Positions 9,429 through 17,079 of a stretch of DNA of 64,000 nt are shown here, one piece after another. Source of the DNA: Flaviflexus salsibiostraticola (GTDB lineage Bacteria; Actinomycetota; Actinomycetes; Actinomycetales; Actinomycetaceae); the NCBI RefSeq assembly GCF_003952265.1, contig NZ_CP034438.1:2294001-2358000 (forward strand), written 5' to 3'. The notes below the pieces were generated by a model. The model was given only the letters and a program-made list of their open reading frames with translations, was not told the origin of the DNA and made no database searches. The stretch's first letter is position 1; each line of letters begins with the position of its first letter. The position numbers and the translations under genes were made by a program.

Positions 9429-9830
9429 CGCTCATTGGTGAGAAAAAACACCGGTGCTATTGATGCCTGGAAAGTGTTGAGCCCCAAGGCATATGGTGCA
9501 GGTGAGTCAGTGCCACATCAGATTCTTGGCCAGGTAATTGTTAGCCAACCAGGAACGGTATGTACACAGACTTATCTTGTTACTGGACCATTCTCGTCGC
9601 AAGAAGAATCGGAAAGCTATGCGTCCTACTATAGAACGCGTTTGTTCCGCTTCCTCGTGTCTTTGAGGAAGATCACTCAAGATGCGATGAGGTCTGTGTA
9701 CTCTTGGGTGCCTGTGTTGACGTGGGATCGAATTTGGACAGATTCGGATCTCTATGAGAAGTACGGGCTAGATGAATCTGAAATTGAGTACATCGAATCA
9801 GTAATTCGCCCCATGGATTCGACCGATTAG
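9429..9830 (+). pseudogene. Eco57I-type DNA methyltransferase, 3' part
   Basis: Continues the gene that breaks at 4525. The codon after the Asn at 4523-4525 is CGC at 9429, and the frame runs RSLVRKNTGAIDAW to a TAG at 9828-9830, adding 133 residues (545 in all). The segment GTVCTQTYLVTGPFSSQEES, FRFLVSLRKITQDAMRSVYS and YGLDESEIEYIESVIRPM is typical of the C-terminus of Eco57I-type methyltransferases, not an independent protein. The helicase gene begins 8 bases after the stop. A TTG at 9435 would be the only nearby start, so a free C-terminal peptide is unlikely. Confidence 0.88.
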
Positions 9831-9838
9831 GCACACCC

Positions 9839-10661
9839 ATGTCGAAACTCATTGAAGAGATTCTTCCTCTCAAACCAGAAGCCCGATTGCGGATCTATGC
9901 TTACTCGATAGATGCACCCAGTCATGATGGGTTGATCAAGGTTGGTCAGACTACCCGCGACGTTAAGAAACGCGTCGAAGAGCAAACAAAAACTGCCGGG
10001 ATCAAACCAACGATTCTTCTTGATGTTCCTGCTGAGCGGGAGGATGGTACCCCCTTTACTGACTTTCAGGTTCGTGCTCAACTGTCGGCAAAAGGATTTG
10101 AGAACACCCAACTAGAGTGGATGCGGTGCACTCTGGCTGACGTGCAAACAGCAATCACTGAGCTCCGCACCGGGCAAAAACTTTCTGGCACGCACCATGA
10201 GACCTTCCCCATGCGTGCCGAGCAGGCAGAAGCGGTGCGCAAAACCCATGCCTACTACAACTCAGTGTGGCAAGAAGATATGCATGCGGTTCCACGTTTC
10301 CTATGGAACGCAAAGATGCGGTTTGGAAAGACCTTCACCTCATATCAGTTGGCAAAGAAGATGGGCGCCACCCGTGTACTAGTTATGACTTTCAAACCTG
10401 CGGTCGAGGATGCCTGGCAAACTGACCTAGAAACGCACGCCGACTTTGATGGTTGGCAGTACATGAGTAAACAGTCCGGAGCTAACCCGGATGAAGTTGC
10501 CAGGAATAAACCTCTGGTGTATTTCGGATCCTTCCAAGATCTTTTGGGCCGTGACAAAGCCGGGAACATCAAAAGTAAGAACCAGTGGCTACATGAAATC
10601 AACTGGGATTTAGTTGTTTTCGATGAATACCACTTTGGGGCTTGGCGGGAAACCGCTAAAG
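9839..10661 (+). pseudogene. GIY-YIG-like / SF2 helicase restriction protein, 5' part, broken by IS21
   Basis: First 274 codons of an 849-residue protein. Residues ~17-100 resemble a T5orf172/MUG113-type GIY-YIG nuclease: RIYAYSIDAPSHDGLIKVGQ, TTRDVKKRVEEQ (candidate Arg45) and LEWMRCTL (candidate Glu93). An SF2 helicase core follows: Walker A variant AKMRFGKTFTSYQ (158-170) and motif II VVFDEYHFGAWRE (260-271). An IS21 element interrupts after base 10661; the C-terminal half is at 13249-14975. Joining at the CTAAAG duplication gives ...WRETAK-ELFEGEDD... in one frame. Nuclease activity is inferred from motif layout only. Confidence 0.85.
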
Positions 10662-10824
10662 TGAATATTCGTGGTTGTGGGAGCCACTCGTGGTGCCTTC
10701 CAGAGCCAGTCCACGTCTAGGCCGATGGTGTCGGTGAGAGCCGTTTATGGCGTGTTGGAGAGCCGCCCTGGTTAGGCTCCTTCCGTCGCGTGGATCGGTC
10801 GCGCGACGAAAGGAGCATGTACCC

Positions 10825-12384
10825 ATGGTACGAAAGATTAAGTCGAAGCTGATTTTAGAGCTTCGTTCCCAGGGACAATCAGGCCGCGCGATCGCGGCCG
10901 CCCACGGGATGTCACGTAATAGCATCGCCCAAGTATTTGAAGCCGCCGACCGCGAAGGCCTGTCGTATGACGACATAGCCGAGGTACCCGAAGCGGAGGT
11001 TTATGCGCGGCTGTTTCCCGGACGTGGAGAACACACCAGCGTCTATGTCCAACCGGATTGGACCCGCGTGCACCGCGAACTTGCCAGGGTCGGGGTGACA
11101 TTGAAACTGTTGCACAGCGAGTATGTCGACCTCGTGAAAGACGAGGGCGGTCTGGCGATGAGTTATGACAGGTTCTGCCGACGATATCAACATCATGTCC
11201 ACCTCACCGGGGTCGCCTCACGGGTAGGGCATAAGGCCGGACAAGCAGTGGAAGTGGACTGGGCTGGCCCCACCATGACATTGACAAATCCCGTCACTGG
11301 CGCGGAGCAGAAGGTCTATCTGTTTATCGCTTGCCTGCCGTTCTCACGGTACGCGTTTGTCGAACCCTGCGCAGATATGACACAGACTTCCTGGTTGAAC
11401 GCTCATGTAGCGATGTTCGATTACTTCGGCGGCAGCGTCCCGCGGATCGTCTGTGACAACCTGAAAACCGGTGTCATCACCAGGCCCCGGGAGGGCGAGA
11501 TCGTCTTGAATGATTCCTACCGTGAGCTCGCCGGCCACTACTTGGCAGCCGTGCTCCCCGCCCGGGTGGGAAAACCGAAAGACAAAGCGAGCGTGGAGAA
11601 CACGGTCTGGCACGTGGCCACGAGAATCAACGCCAAGCTCAGAGAGCATTCCTTCGCTTCTCTTGCGCAGCTGCGCCAAGCAATCCGCGCTGAGCTCGAA
11701 ACTTATAATGCTGAACCGTTTCAGAAGCGTGCAGGCTCTCGCGCGAGTGTCTTCCGCACCGAGGAGGAGCCCCTGCTGCGGCCTTTGCCAGCAGTGGCTT
11801 ATGAGATTGCTACCTGGGTCTATGGCCGTAAAGTCGCCAAGAACTCTCATGTGGTGTGGCAGAAGAACTCCTACTCCGTGCCGTACCCCAATATCGGTAA
11901 AACGGTTGACCTGCGGATCACACCGACGATGGTGGAGATCTACGACGGTCATGATCGGCTCACCAGTCACGTCCGCGTCCCCACCGGGACCAGCGGGGTA
12001 TACCGCACGCATGACGGTGACCTGCCCGGCGGGAAGGGCTATCAGCCCTGGGACGAGCACCGCGTCCGTGACTGGGCCACCAGGATCGGAGCCAACACGC
12101 TCACGGTCGTTGATCGGATCTTTGCTGCTGTCCCAGTCACCGAGCAGGGCCTGGACCCCGCGCTGGCAGTCCTGCGCCTATCGAGGCGATTTACTGCCGG
12201 TCGGGTCGAGGCCGCCTGCAAGATTGCCTTGGAGGCCAATATTCGCTCCCCACGCTATAGCCACGTGCGCCCGATCCTCGATACCGGACAAGACAAAACC
12301 GGAACTGCCGCCCCTTCTTCTCAAAGTGAGGGTGGGGGCTATGTTCGCGGGGCGGCCTACTATGGCGGAGGCCGATCTAAATGA
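10825..12384 (+). CDS. istA: IS21-family transposase IstA (element B)
   Basis: 519 residues from ATG 10825, which follows an AAAGGAG ribosome site. N-terminal HTH (QGQSGRAIAAAHGMSRNSIA), DDE core with D in AVEVDWAGP, D in RIVCDNLKTG and E in KASVENTVWHV, then the usual C-terminal beta domain (NSYSVPYPNIGKTVDLRI). Its stop overlaps the istB start by four bases (ATGA). Intact. Confidence 0.95.
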   Translation: MVRKIKSKLILELRSQGQSGRAIAAAHGMSRNSIAQVFEAADREGLSYDDIAEVPEAEVYARLFPGRGEHTSVYVQPDWTRVHRELARVGVTLKLLHSEYVDLVKDEGGLAMSYDRFCRRYQHHVHLTGVASRVGHKAGQAVEVDWAGPTMTLTNPVTGAEQKVYLFIACLPFSRYAFVEPCADMTQTSWLNAHVAMFDYFGGSVPRIVCDNLKTGVITRPREGEIVLNDSYRELAGHYLAAVLPARVGKPKDKASVENTVWHVATRINAKLREHSFASLAQLRQAIRAELETYNAEPFQKRAGSRASVFRTEEEPLLRPLPAVAYEIATWVYGRKVAKNSHVVWQKNSYSVPYPNIGKTVDLRITPTMVEIYDGHDRLTSHVRVPTGTSGVYRTHDGDLPGGKGYQPWDEHRVRDWATRIGANTLTVVDRIFAAVPVTEQGLDPALAVLRLSRRFTAGRVEAACKIALEANIRSPRYSHVRPILDTGQDKTGTAAPSSQSEGGGYVRGAAYYGGGRSK

Positions 12385-13130
12385 CGATGCTCGATACTGA
12401 AACGAAGAACAAAATGCGCGACATGGGAGCCGAACCTCTGCTCGATGCCCTGAGCGCTCTTGACGACGGGCTCACGCTGGGGCTGTCGTTTGAGGAGAAG
12501 CTCAAGCTTGCTGTTGATGACGCCCACGCCGTGTTCACTCACGCGAAGATCCAAGGCCTCAAGCGCCGCTCAGGAGTGCGCTACCCCGACGCGGACCTGC
12601 GTAGGGTCGATATGCTCACCGAACGCGGACTGGACCAGGCCATGCTGGCTCAGCTGGGAACTTGCCGGTTCATCGAGTTGCACCACAACATCGTCTTCCA
12701 AGGCTTCACCGGATCGGGCAAGTCTTATCTTGGCTCCGCCCTTGCCAACCAAGCCTGCCAACACCGGATCCGCGCCAACTATGTACGGATGCCGGACCTG
12801 GAAGAGCTCATCAGCGTCGCAGCCGATAAGCCCCACGGGAAGACACAGCTGCTCAAGAAGCTGAGTAACTTCACTCTGCTTGTGATCGATGAATGGCTCC
12901 TCGACCCACCTGATGAAGCGCTTCAGAGCTTCCTCCTGGAGCTGCTCGAGCGTCGCTATGACGCAGCCTCAACAGTGTTCTGCACGCAGTATCCGAAAAA
13001 GGACTGGCACACCCGCCTCGGCGGCAGCGTCCATGCTGATGCGATCATGGATCGCATCGTTCACAACACGACGTGGATCGAGACCGGGACCTTCAACATG
13101 AGAGAACACCAAGCACAAATAATGCTCTAA
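12381..13130 (+). CDS. istB: IS21-family helper ATPase IstB (element B)
   Basis: 249-residue AAA+ ATPase with Walker A FTGSGKSYLGSALANQA (about residues 112-128) and Walker B FTLLVIDEWLL. Length is normal and the start overlaps istA. A large inverted repeat follows the gene. Confidence 0.95.
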   Translation: MTMLDTETKNKMRDMGAEPLLDALSALDDGLTLGLSFEEKLKLAVDDAHAVFTHAKIQGLKRRSGVRYPDADLRRVDMLTERGLDQAMLAQLGTCRFIELHHNIVFQGFTGSGKSYLGSALANQACQHRIRANYVRMPDLEELISVAADKPHGKTQLLKKLSNFTLLVIDEWLLDPPDEALQSFLLELLERRYDAASTVFCTQYPKKDWHTRLGGSVHADAIMDRIVHNTTWIETGTFNMREHQAQIML

Positions 13131-13134
13131 ACAT

Positions 13135-13186
13135 GCGCGTGAGAGCCGGTGGCTCCCAACAACGCCAGTCACTGGCTCTCACGCGC
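13135..13186 (+). terminator. Long hairpin after istB of IS21 element B
   Basis: GCGCGTGAGAGCCGGTG at 13135-13151 pairs with CACTGGCTCTCACGCGC at 13170-13186 (16 of 17 positions), with an 18-base loop. There is no T tract after it. It lies between the istB stop and the IS end and probably limits read-out from the element. Confidence 0.6.
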
Positions 13187-13242
13187 GCCATAGCCGGCTC
13201 CCCGACACACGAACAGGTGGCTCTAAACAGGCCGGATACTCA

Positions 13243-14975
13243 CTAAAGAACTCTTCGAAGGAGAAGATGATTCCCAGATCAAGGCTGAAACGAAGCTCGT
13301 TTACAACCCGGAGCTTGATGCCTACCATGAAGAATTTGAAGAACTCGCTGAGGATGAAACGCAGTTTCTTCCGATAACAACACGCGCGTACCTCTATTTG
13401 TCTGGCACACCTTTCAAAGCTCTGGCTACCGGGGAATTCATTGAAGAACAGATTTTTAACTGGACCTATACCGATGAGCAACGGGCTAAAGAGAATTTTG
13501 CCAAGAAATATCCGGAGAAGCTAAACCCATACGGCGCGCTGCCGCAGATGCGGTTGCTCACCTATCAGATGCCGGATGAACTGCTAGCGATTGCTAGTTC
13601 TGGCGAGTTCGATGAGTTTGATCTGAACGCCTTCTTCGCAGCCACCGATATTGCTGATAAGGCCGAGTTCAAACACAAAAATGATGTGCAGAAGTGGCTA
13701 GATATTATTCGCGGTGCCTATGCCCCAACGCAGGTAGATAACCTAAAACTTGGTGCGCAACGACCACCGTTCCCGTACTCAGATGTGCGACTGCTGCCTC
13801 ACATGCAACACTCCTTCTGGTTCTTGCCTAGCGTGGCTTCCTGCCATGCGATGGCGAACCTGCTGGCAGAGAAACAGAATGCTTTCTTCCATAAATACAA
13901 AGTTCTGACCGTAGCCGGAACCGGCGCCGGGATTGGTCTAGACGCCCTGCCGCCAGTTCGTAAAGCAATCGGTAGCGGTCACGAATCAGGCAGCATCACG
14001 CTTTCCTGTGGAAAGCTGACTACCGGCGTCACCGTGCCGCAATGGTCTTCCATCTTGATGCTTCGTAACCTCAAATCTCCAGAGACGTATTTCCAAGCGG
14101 CCTTCCGCGTGCAATCACCATGGAGTCAGAAAAACCCCAACGGCGACAATCCCAACGAGGAAGAGATATACAAGCCGGTTGCGTTCGTTTTCGATTTCGC
14201 GCCAACCCGTGCTCTGCGTCAGCTGTCTGATTATGGAATAGGGTTGAGCCCTAACGAATCGAACCCTGAAAAGGCTGTGGAAGATTTGGTGTCCTTCCTG
14301 CCAGTTCTTGCGTATGACGGATCTCGCATGGTGCAGATCGATGCGGGTGGAATCCTCGACATGGCTATGGCTGGTACAAGTGCAACGCTTCTAGCTCGCA
14401 AGTGGGAATCGGCTTTATTGGTGAACGTGGATAATGACACGTTGCGCCGGATTCTCGACAACGAGGAAGCACTGCGCGCAGTAATGAATATCGAAGGATT
14501 CCGTTCCCTTGGTGACAACGTCATTGAAACGGTTATCAACAAGAGCGAAAAGGTTAAAGAAACTAAGAAGAGCAAAGGCGAAGACCTCACTCCAGCGGAG
14601 AAGAAAGAGCTTTCGGCAGAAGAAAAAGAGTACAAGTCTAAGCGGAAGCAGATTCAAGAGAAACTGATCAAGTTCGCTACCCGCATCCCTGCCTTCATGT
14701 ATCTCACTGACTTCCGTGAGAACACCTTGCAAGATGTGATCACCAAGATCGAAGCCGAGCTTTTCAAGGTGGTTACCGGGCTGTCTGTTGAAGATTTTAA
14801 CCTTCTTGTCTCGCTAAACGTGTTCAACTCTAGTCACATGAATCAAGCGGTGTTTGCATTCCGACGCTATGAAGACGCTTCACTTTCCTACACCGGAATC
14901 GATTCCCACCAAGGGCTCACTCACATTGGACTTTATGACACTGTGGTTGCGAAAGAGGATGACAGTTGGTCTTGA
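13243..14975 (+). pseudogene. GIY-YIG-like / SF2 helicase restriction protein, 3' part
   Basis: Begins with the CTAAAG duplication; codon 275 of the restored protein is completed at 13249-13250. Helicase motif III-like YLYLSGTPFKAL is at residues ~323-332, motif V LSCGKLTTGVTVP at ~526-538 and motif VI YFQAAFRVQSPW at ~555-566. A Lys/Glu-rich helical segment (EKVKETKKSKGEDLTPAEK) and a C-terminal domain of unknown fold follow. The stop is at 14973-14975, giving 849 residues in all with no internal stop. As it stands, this half has no proper start except an internal TTG at 13398. Confidence 0.85.
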
Positions 14976-15225
14976 CTGGAAGACATTCTATGTAGGAGTT
15001 CCGCAGTGGAGAATTGCTAGCGGCATGATCCATGGTAATAAACAACTCGCGTTCATGCTCCTCGAAATAAAAGATGACACCGAAGGCAACTCGGTTGCTT
15101 ATATCCATCTCGGTAGGTTTGCAGACATGCTAGAAAGTGCGACTGTTCTCCTTGAAGAATACTTTGCTGCTTTCGTGGATAAGACAGGTCAAGCCGAAGT
15201 CGTTGCGGGGGTAGTGGAGAGATAA
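14959..15225 (+). CDS. Small hypothetical protein, last gene of the restriction-like operon
   Basis: 88 residues from the ATG at 14959, overlapping the end of the helicase gene by 17 bases. Sequence features are LDWKTFYVGVPQWRIASG, LAFMLLEIKDDTEGNSVAYI and a helical C-terminus; no membrane segment and no motif I recognise. GAAAGAGG abuts the ATG, too close for an ideal ribosome site, so it may rely on coupling with the upstream gene. Co-orientation and overlap argue that it belongs to the operon. Function unknown. Confidence 0.6.
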   Translation: MTVGLDWKTFYVGVPQWRIASGMIHGNKQLAFMLLEIKDDTEGNSVAYIHLGRFADMLESATVLLEEYFAAFVDKTGQAEVVAGVVER

Positions 15226-15301
15226 TGAACTGTCAGTAGTGTTTGTTGGCTCGCGTTTTTAGATGCGTATCGACTGCGGAACTCGGTCGAATTCCGCTTC
15301 A

Positions 15302-15652
15302 ATGTCTGACTCGCTTCCCAAGTGCCCTGAGTGCAGCGAGGCGTTCACCTACGAGCAGGGGTCTCTCTTCGTGTGCCCCATGTGCGGCCACGAGTGGTCG
15401 GCCGAAATAGAGCCTGACCCAGCAGCCGTCATCCGTGACTCCGTCGGCAACGTGCTCGAAGACGGCGACACCGTGATCATCGCCAAGGACCTCAAGGTCA
15501 AAGGCGCGGGCGGCGGTGTCCTCAAGGTCGGCACCAAAGTTCGCGGAATTCGACTGATCGACGATGGCGTTGCAGACCACGACATCGACGCGACGGTCCC
15601 CGGTTTCGGCAGGATGCAACTCAAGTCGAGTGTCGTGAAGAAGGTGCTCTGA
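15302..15652 (+). CDS. yjdM: PhnA/YjdM-family zinc-ribbon protein
   Basis: 116 residues. N-terminal zinc ribbon with CPECSEAFTYEQ and FVCPMCGHEW (four Cys), followed by the YjdM core (VLEDGDTVIIAKDLKVKG, GTKVRGIRL, GFGRMQLKSSVVKKV). The family is named after phosphonate genes, but a role in phosphonate use is doubtful. ATG 15302 is chosen because it starts directly at the zinc ribbon; the reading frame is open to 15263. G+C is back to the chromosomal level, so it marks the end of the low-G+C operon. Confidence 0.9.
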   Translation: MSDSLPKCPECSEAFTYEQGSLFVCPMCGHEWSAEIEPDPAAVIRDSVGNVLEDGDTVIIAKDLKVKGAGGGVLKVGTKVRGIRLIDDGVADHDIDATVPGFGRMQLKSSVVKKVL

Positions 15653-15668
15653 CGTAGGAGTTGGGGCG

Positions 15669-15699
15669 GGGCGACGACGCTCCTCATGTGACGTCGCCC
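15669..15699 (+). terminator. Hairpin after yjdM
   Basis: GGGCGACG (15669-15676) pairs perfectly with CGTCGCCC (15692-15699). It starts 17 bases after the yjdM stop. No T run follows, so its strength as an intrinsic terminator is uncertain. Confidence 0.5.
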
Positions 15700-15754
15700 T
15701 GAGCTGGCTGTCAGTACTCTCGGCCGACGACGGTTGTGCCGTCACGTTCGAGCC

Positions 15755-16108
15755 GGACGTGACACGCGCTCCGAGGTGGAGGAGACGCTCGAATCGATCG
15801 GTCAGGGGAAAGCAGACCTCGACAAGCTGGCTCGCGGCGGCTCGATACCGTCGGACTGACGACATACCTCACCGTCGTTGAGGAGACTCGCAATAAGACC
15901 AGCATGAAGGGCTGGACTGCCTCGCAGGCGGCGGCGTCATCCACAACGACTTCGAGCGCGCCTCCACCAAGACCGAGAGCGTCTCGTTTGATGATCTGGC
16001 GCGCTGGGCGGAATGCGGCAGGCCAAGGCTGTCGGCCAGTTCCGCATGGAGGGCAGGGACTGCGTCATGCGAGACGGCGACGTCACGGAGTTTCAGTTTA
16101 ACGTCTAG
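15755..16108 (+). pseudogene. Decayed ychF 3' end (second copy)
   Basis: Aligns by eye with bases ~30-375 of this window, the ychF C-terminus. Shared blocks include GAGACGCTCGAATC, GGTCAGG, ACCTCACCG, GAAGGGCTGGAC, GTCATCCACA and GACTTCGAGCGCG. Several small deletions shift the frame, so it cannot be translated as one protein. It does end with the natural tail EFQFNV and TAG (16106-16108), which the first copy has lost. The two copies flank the low-G+C operon. It may be an older, displaced ychF tail. Confidence 0.85.
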
Positions 16109-16133
16109 CGTTAATGACGTTGTCCGTTATACA
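16098..16133 (+). promoter_or_regulatory. higBA operator and -10 element
   Basis: The palindrome TTAACG-TCTAG-CGTTAA (16098-16114) overlaps the end of the ychF remnant. A -10-like TATACA follows at 16128-16133, eight bases before the higB GTG, so the mRNA is probably nearly leaderless. The palindrome would cover the -35 area, a fitting position for autorepression by the HigA antitoxin. This is inferred from position and symmetry. Confidence 0.5.
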
Positions 16134-16141
16134 CTGGTGTC

Positions 16142-16423
16142 GTGATCAGATCATTCGGGAGTAGGGATACCGAGCGCATCTGGCACGAGCAGTACGTCAA
16201 GCGCGTCGACCGGACGGTACAGCGGGCGACCCTGCGGAAACTCGAAATGATCCATGCGGCGAGCGACGTCGAGGACCTCCGAATCCCACCCGGGAACCGG
16301 CTGGAGCGACTGGTCGGTGACCGGCGTGGGCAGCACAGTATCCGCGTGAACGCGCAGTGGCGTCTCTGCTTCGTCTGGAGAGATGGAGGTGCGGAAGATG
16401 TCGAACTCGTCGACTACCACTGA
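16142..16423 (+). CDS. higB: HigB-type RelE/ParE-fold toxin
   Basis: 93 residues with the HigB pattern: IRSFGSRDTERIWHEQ, LRKLEMIHAASDVEDLRIPP, NRLERLVGDRRGQHSIRVNA, QWRLCFVW. The family are ribosome-dependent mRNA endonucleases; the basic residues and the C-terminal WRLCF(V)W strand are conserved. GTG start at 16142. The 3' end overlaps higA by 26 bases, and toxin-before-antitoxin order is characteristic of higBA. Confidence 0.93.
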   Translation: MIRSFGSRDTERIWHEQYVKRVDRTVQRATLRKLEMIHAASDVEDLRIPPGNRLERLVGDRRGQHSIRVNAQWRLCFVWRDGGAEDVELVDYH

Positions 16424-16718
16424 GACCGACCTGATCGAGCCGATTCACCCCGGTGAGATCCTGATGGAGGACTTCATCGAGGGCTTCGGTGTCACGCAGA
16501 ACAAGCTGGCGGTCTCCATCGGTGTACCGCCGCGTCGGATCAACGAGATCGTTCACGGCAAGCGAGGCATCTCGGCTGACACGGCGATCCGCTTGGCGAG
16601 GTACTTCGGGACGTCCGAGGAGTTCTGGATGAATCTGCAGTCCAACTATGAGCTGCGCAGGGAGCGCCGCGCTCTGCGCGACCAGGTGGAGGCGATCGCC
16701 CCGCTGCAGACCGCATGA
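16398..16718 (+). CDS. higA: HigA antitoxin (XRE-family HTH)
   Basis: 106 residues from ATG 16398 (an in-frame ATG at 16383 is an alternative). Contains IHPGEILMEDFIEGFGVTQN, the HTH NKLAVSIGVPPRRINEIVHG, and EEFWMNLQSNYELR, all typical of HigA. It should neutralise HigB and bind the upstream palindrome as autorepressor. Its stop overlaps the ATG of a further small reading frame. Confidence 0.93.
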   Translation: MSNSSTTTETDLIEPIHPGEILMEDFIEGFGVTQNKLAVSIGVPPRRINEIVHGKRGISADTAIRLARYFGTSEEFWMNLQSNYELRRERRALRDQVEAIAPLQTA

Positions 16719-16882
16719 CGGCGGGATCTCACGTCGCGCTGCGCCAGCTCCTGGCTTCTGCCGCACCGACGGTGCAGGTGACATTCGGCTCCGGGTCCGC
16801 CATGTTCCGCCAACGTGACGTGACGACGCTCGAGGATGCTGAGCGCTGCCTCGCGCATCTCGTCGACGCGGAGTCGGCGTAA
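16715..16882 (+). CDS. Small 55-residue reading frame coupled to higA
   Basis: ATG 16715 overlaps the higA stop in an ATGA arrangement and the frame runs 55 codons to TAA 16882 (MTAGSHVALRQLLASAAPTV ... EDAERCLAHLVDAESA). Amphipathic helices look possible; there is no known motif. The coupling suggests it could be translated with higBA, but chance is not excluded because a high-G+C sequence readily holds frames of this length. Confidence 0.35.
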   Translation: MTAGSHVALRQLLASAAPTVQVTFGSGSAMFRQRDVTTLEDAERCLAHLVDAESA

Positions 16883-17079
16883 CAGGTGAATGTCGTGCGC
16901 CACTGGGGACGGCCCCTACGGGGAGTTGGAGCGGGTCGAGCGTCGAGATCCGCCCGAGGAAATGGCACGAAGCACGAGACGCGTCAGACGGCTCGCTCCC
17001 CACGTTCGCAGAGAAATAGCGAACGTGGCTGGCGTGGATACACGCCTAGCCGCCGACGTCAAAGAGAAACGTGCTGCTC

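Larger units (their letters stand above)
10662..13242 (+). mobile_element. IS21-family insertion sequence B
   Basis: 2581 bp. The left end TGAATATTCGTGGTTGTGGG and the complement of the right end, TGAGTATCCGGCCTGTTTAG, both lead into GAGCCAC or GAGCCAC-like sequence. It is flanked by a 6-bp direct repeat CTAAAG (10656-10661 and 13243-13248). It carries istA and istB of a different subgroup from element A. Excision restores the helicase frame. Confidence 0.95.

Noticed and set aside
9435..9830. Apparent stand-alone 131-residue hypothetical gene
   Set aside because: Its frame continues exactly from codon 412 of the Eco57I-type methyltransferase once IS256 and IS3 are removed, and its sequence is the typical C-terminus of that family.
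10662..10695. IS21 B left end at TGTGGGAGCCAC (10676) with right end at 13229
   Set aside because: That choice gives no target duplication; ends at 10662 and 13242 give longer matching inverted repeats, a CTAAAG duplication and restore the helicase frame.
13398..14975. Apparent independent 525-residue helicase starting at TTG
   Set aside because: It is the 3' half of the interrupted 849-residue protein; the TTG is an internal Leu codon in YLYLSGTPF.
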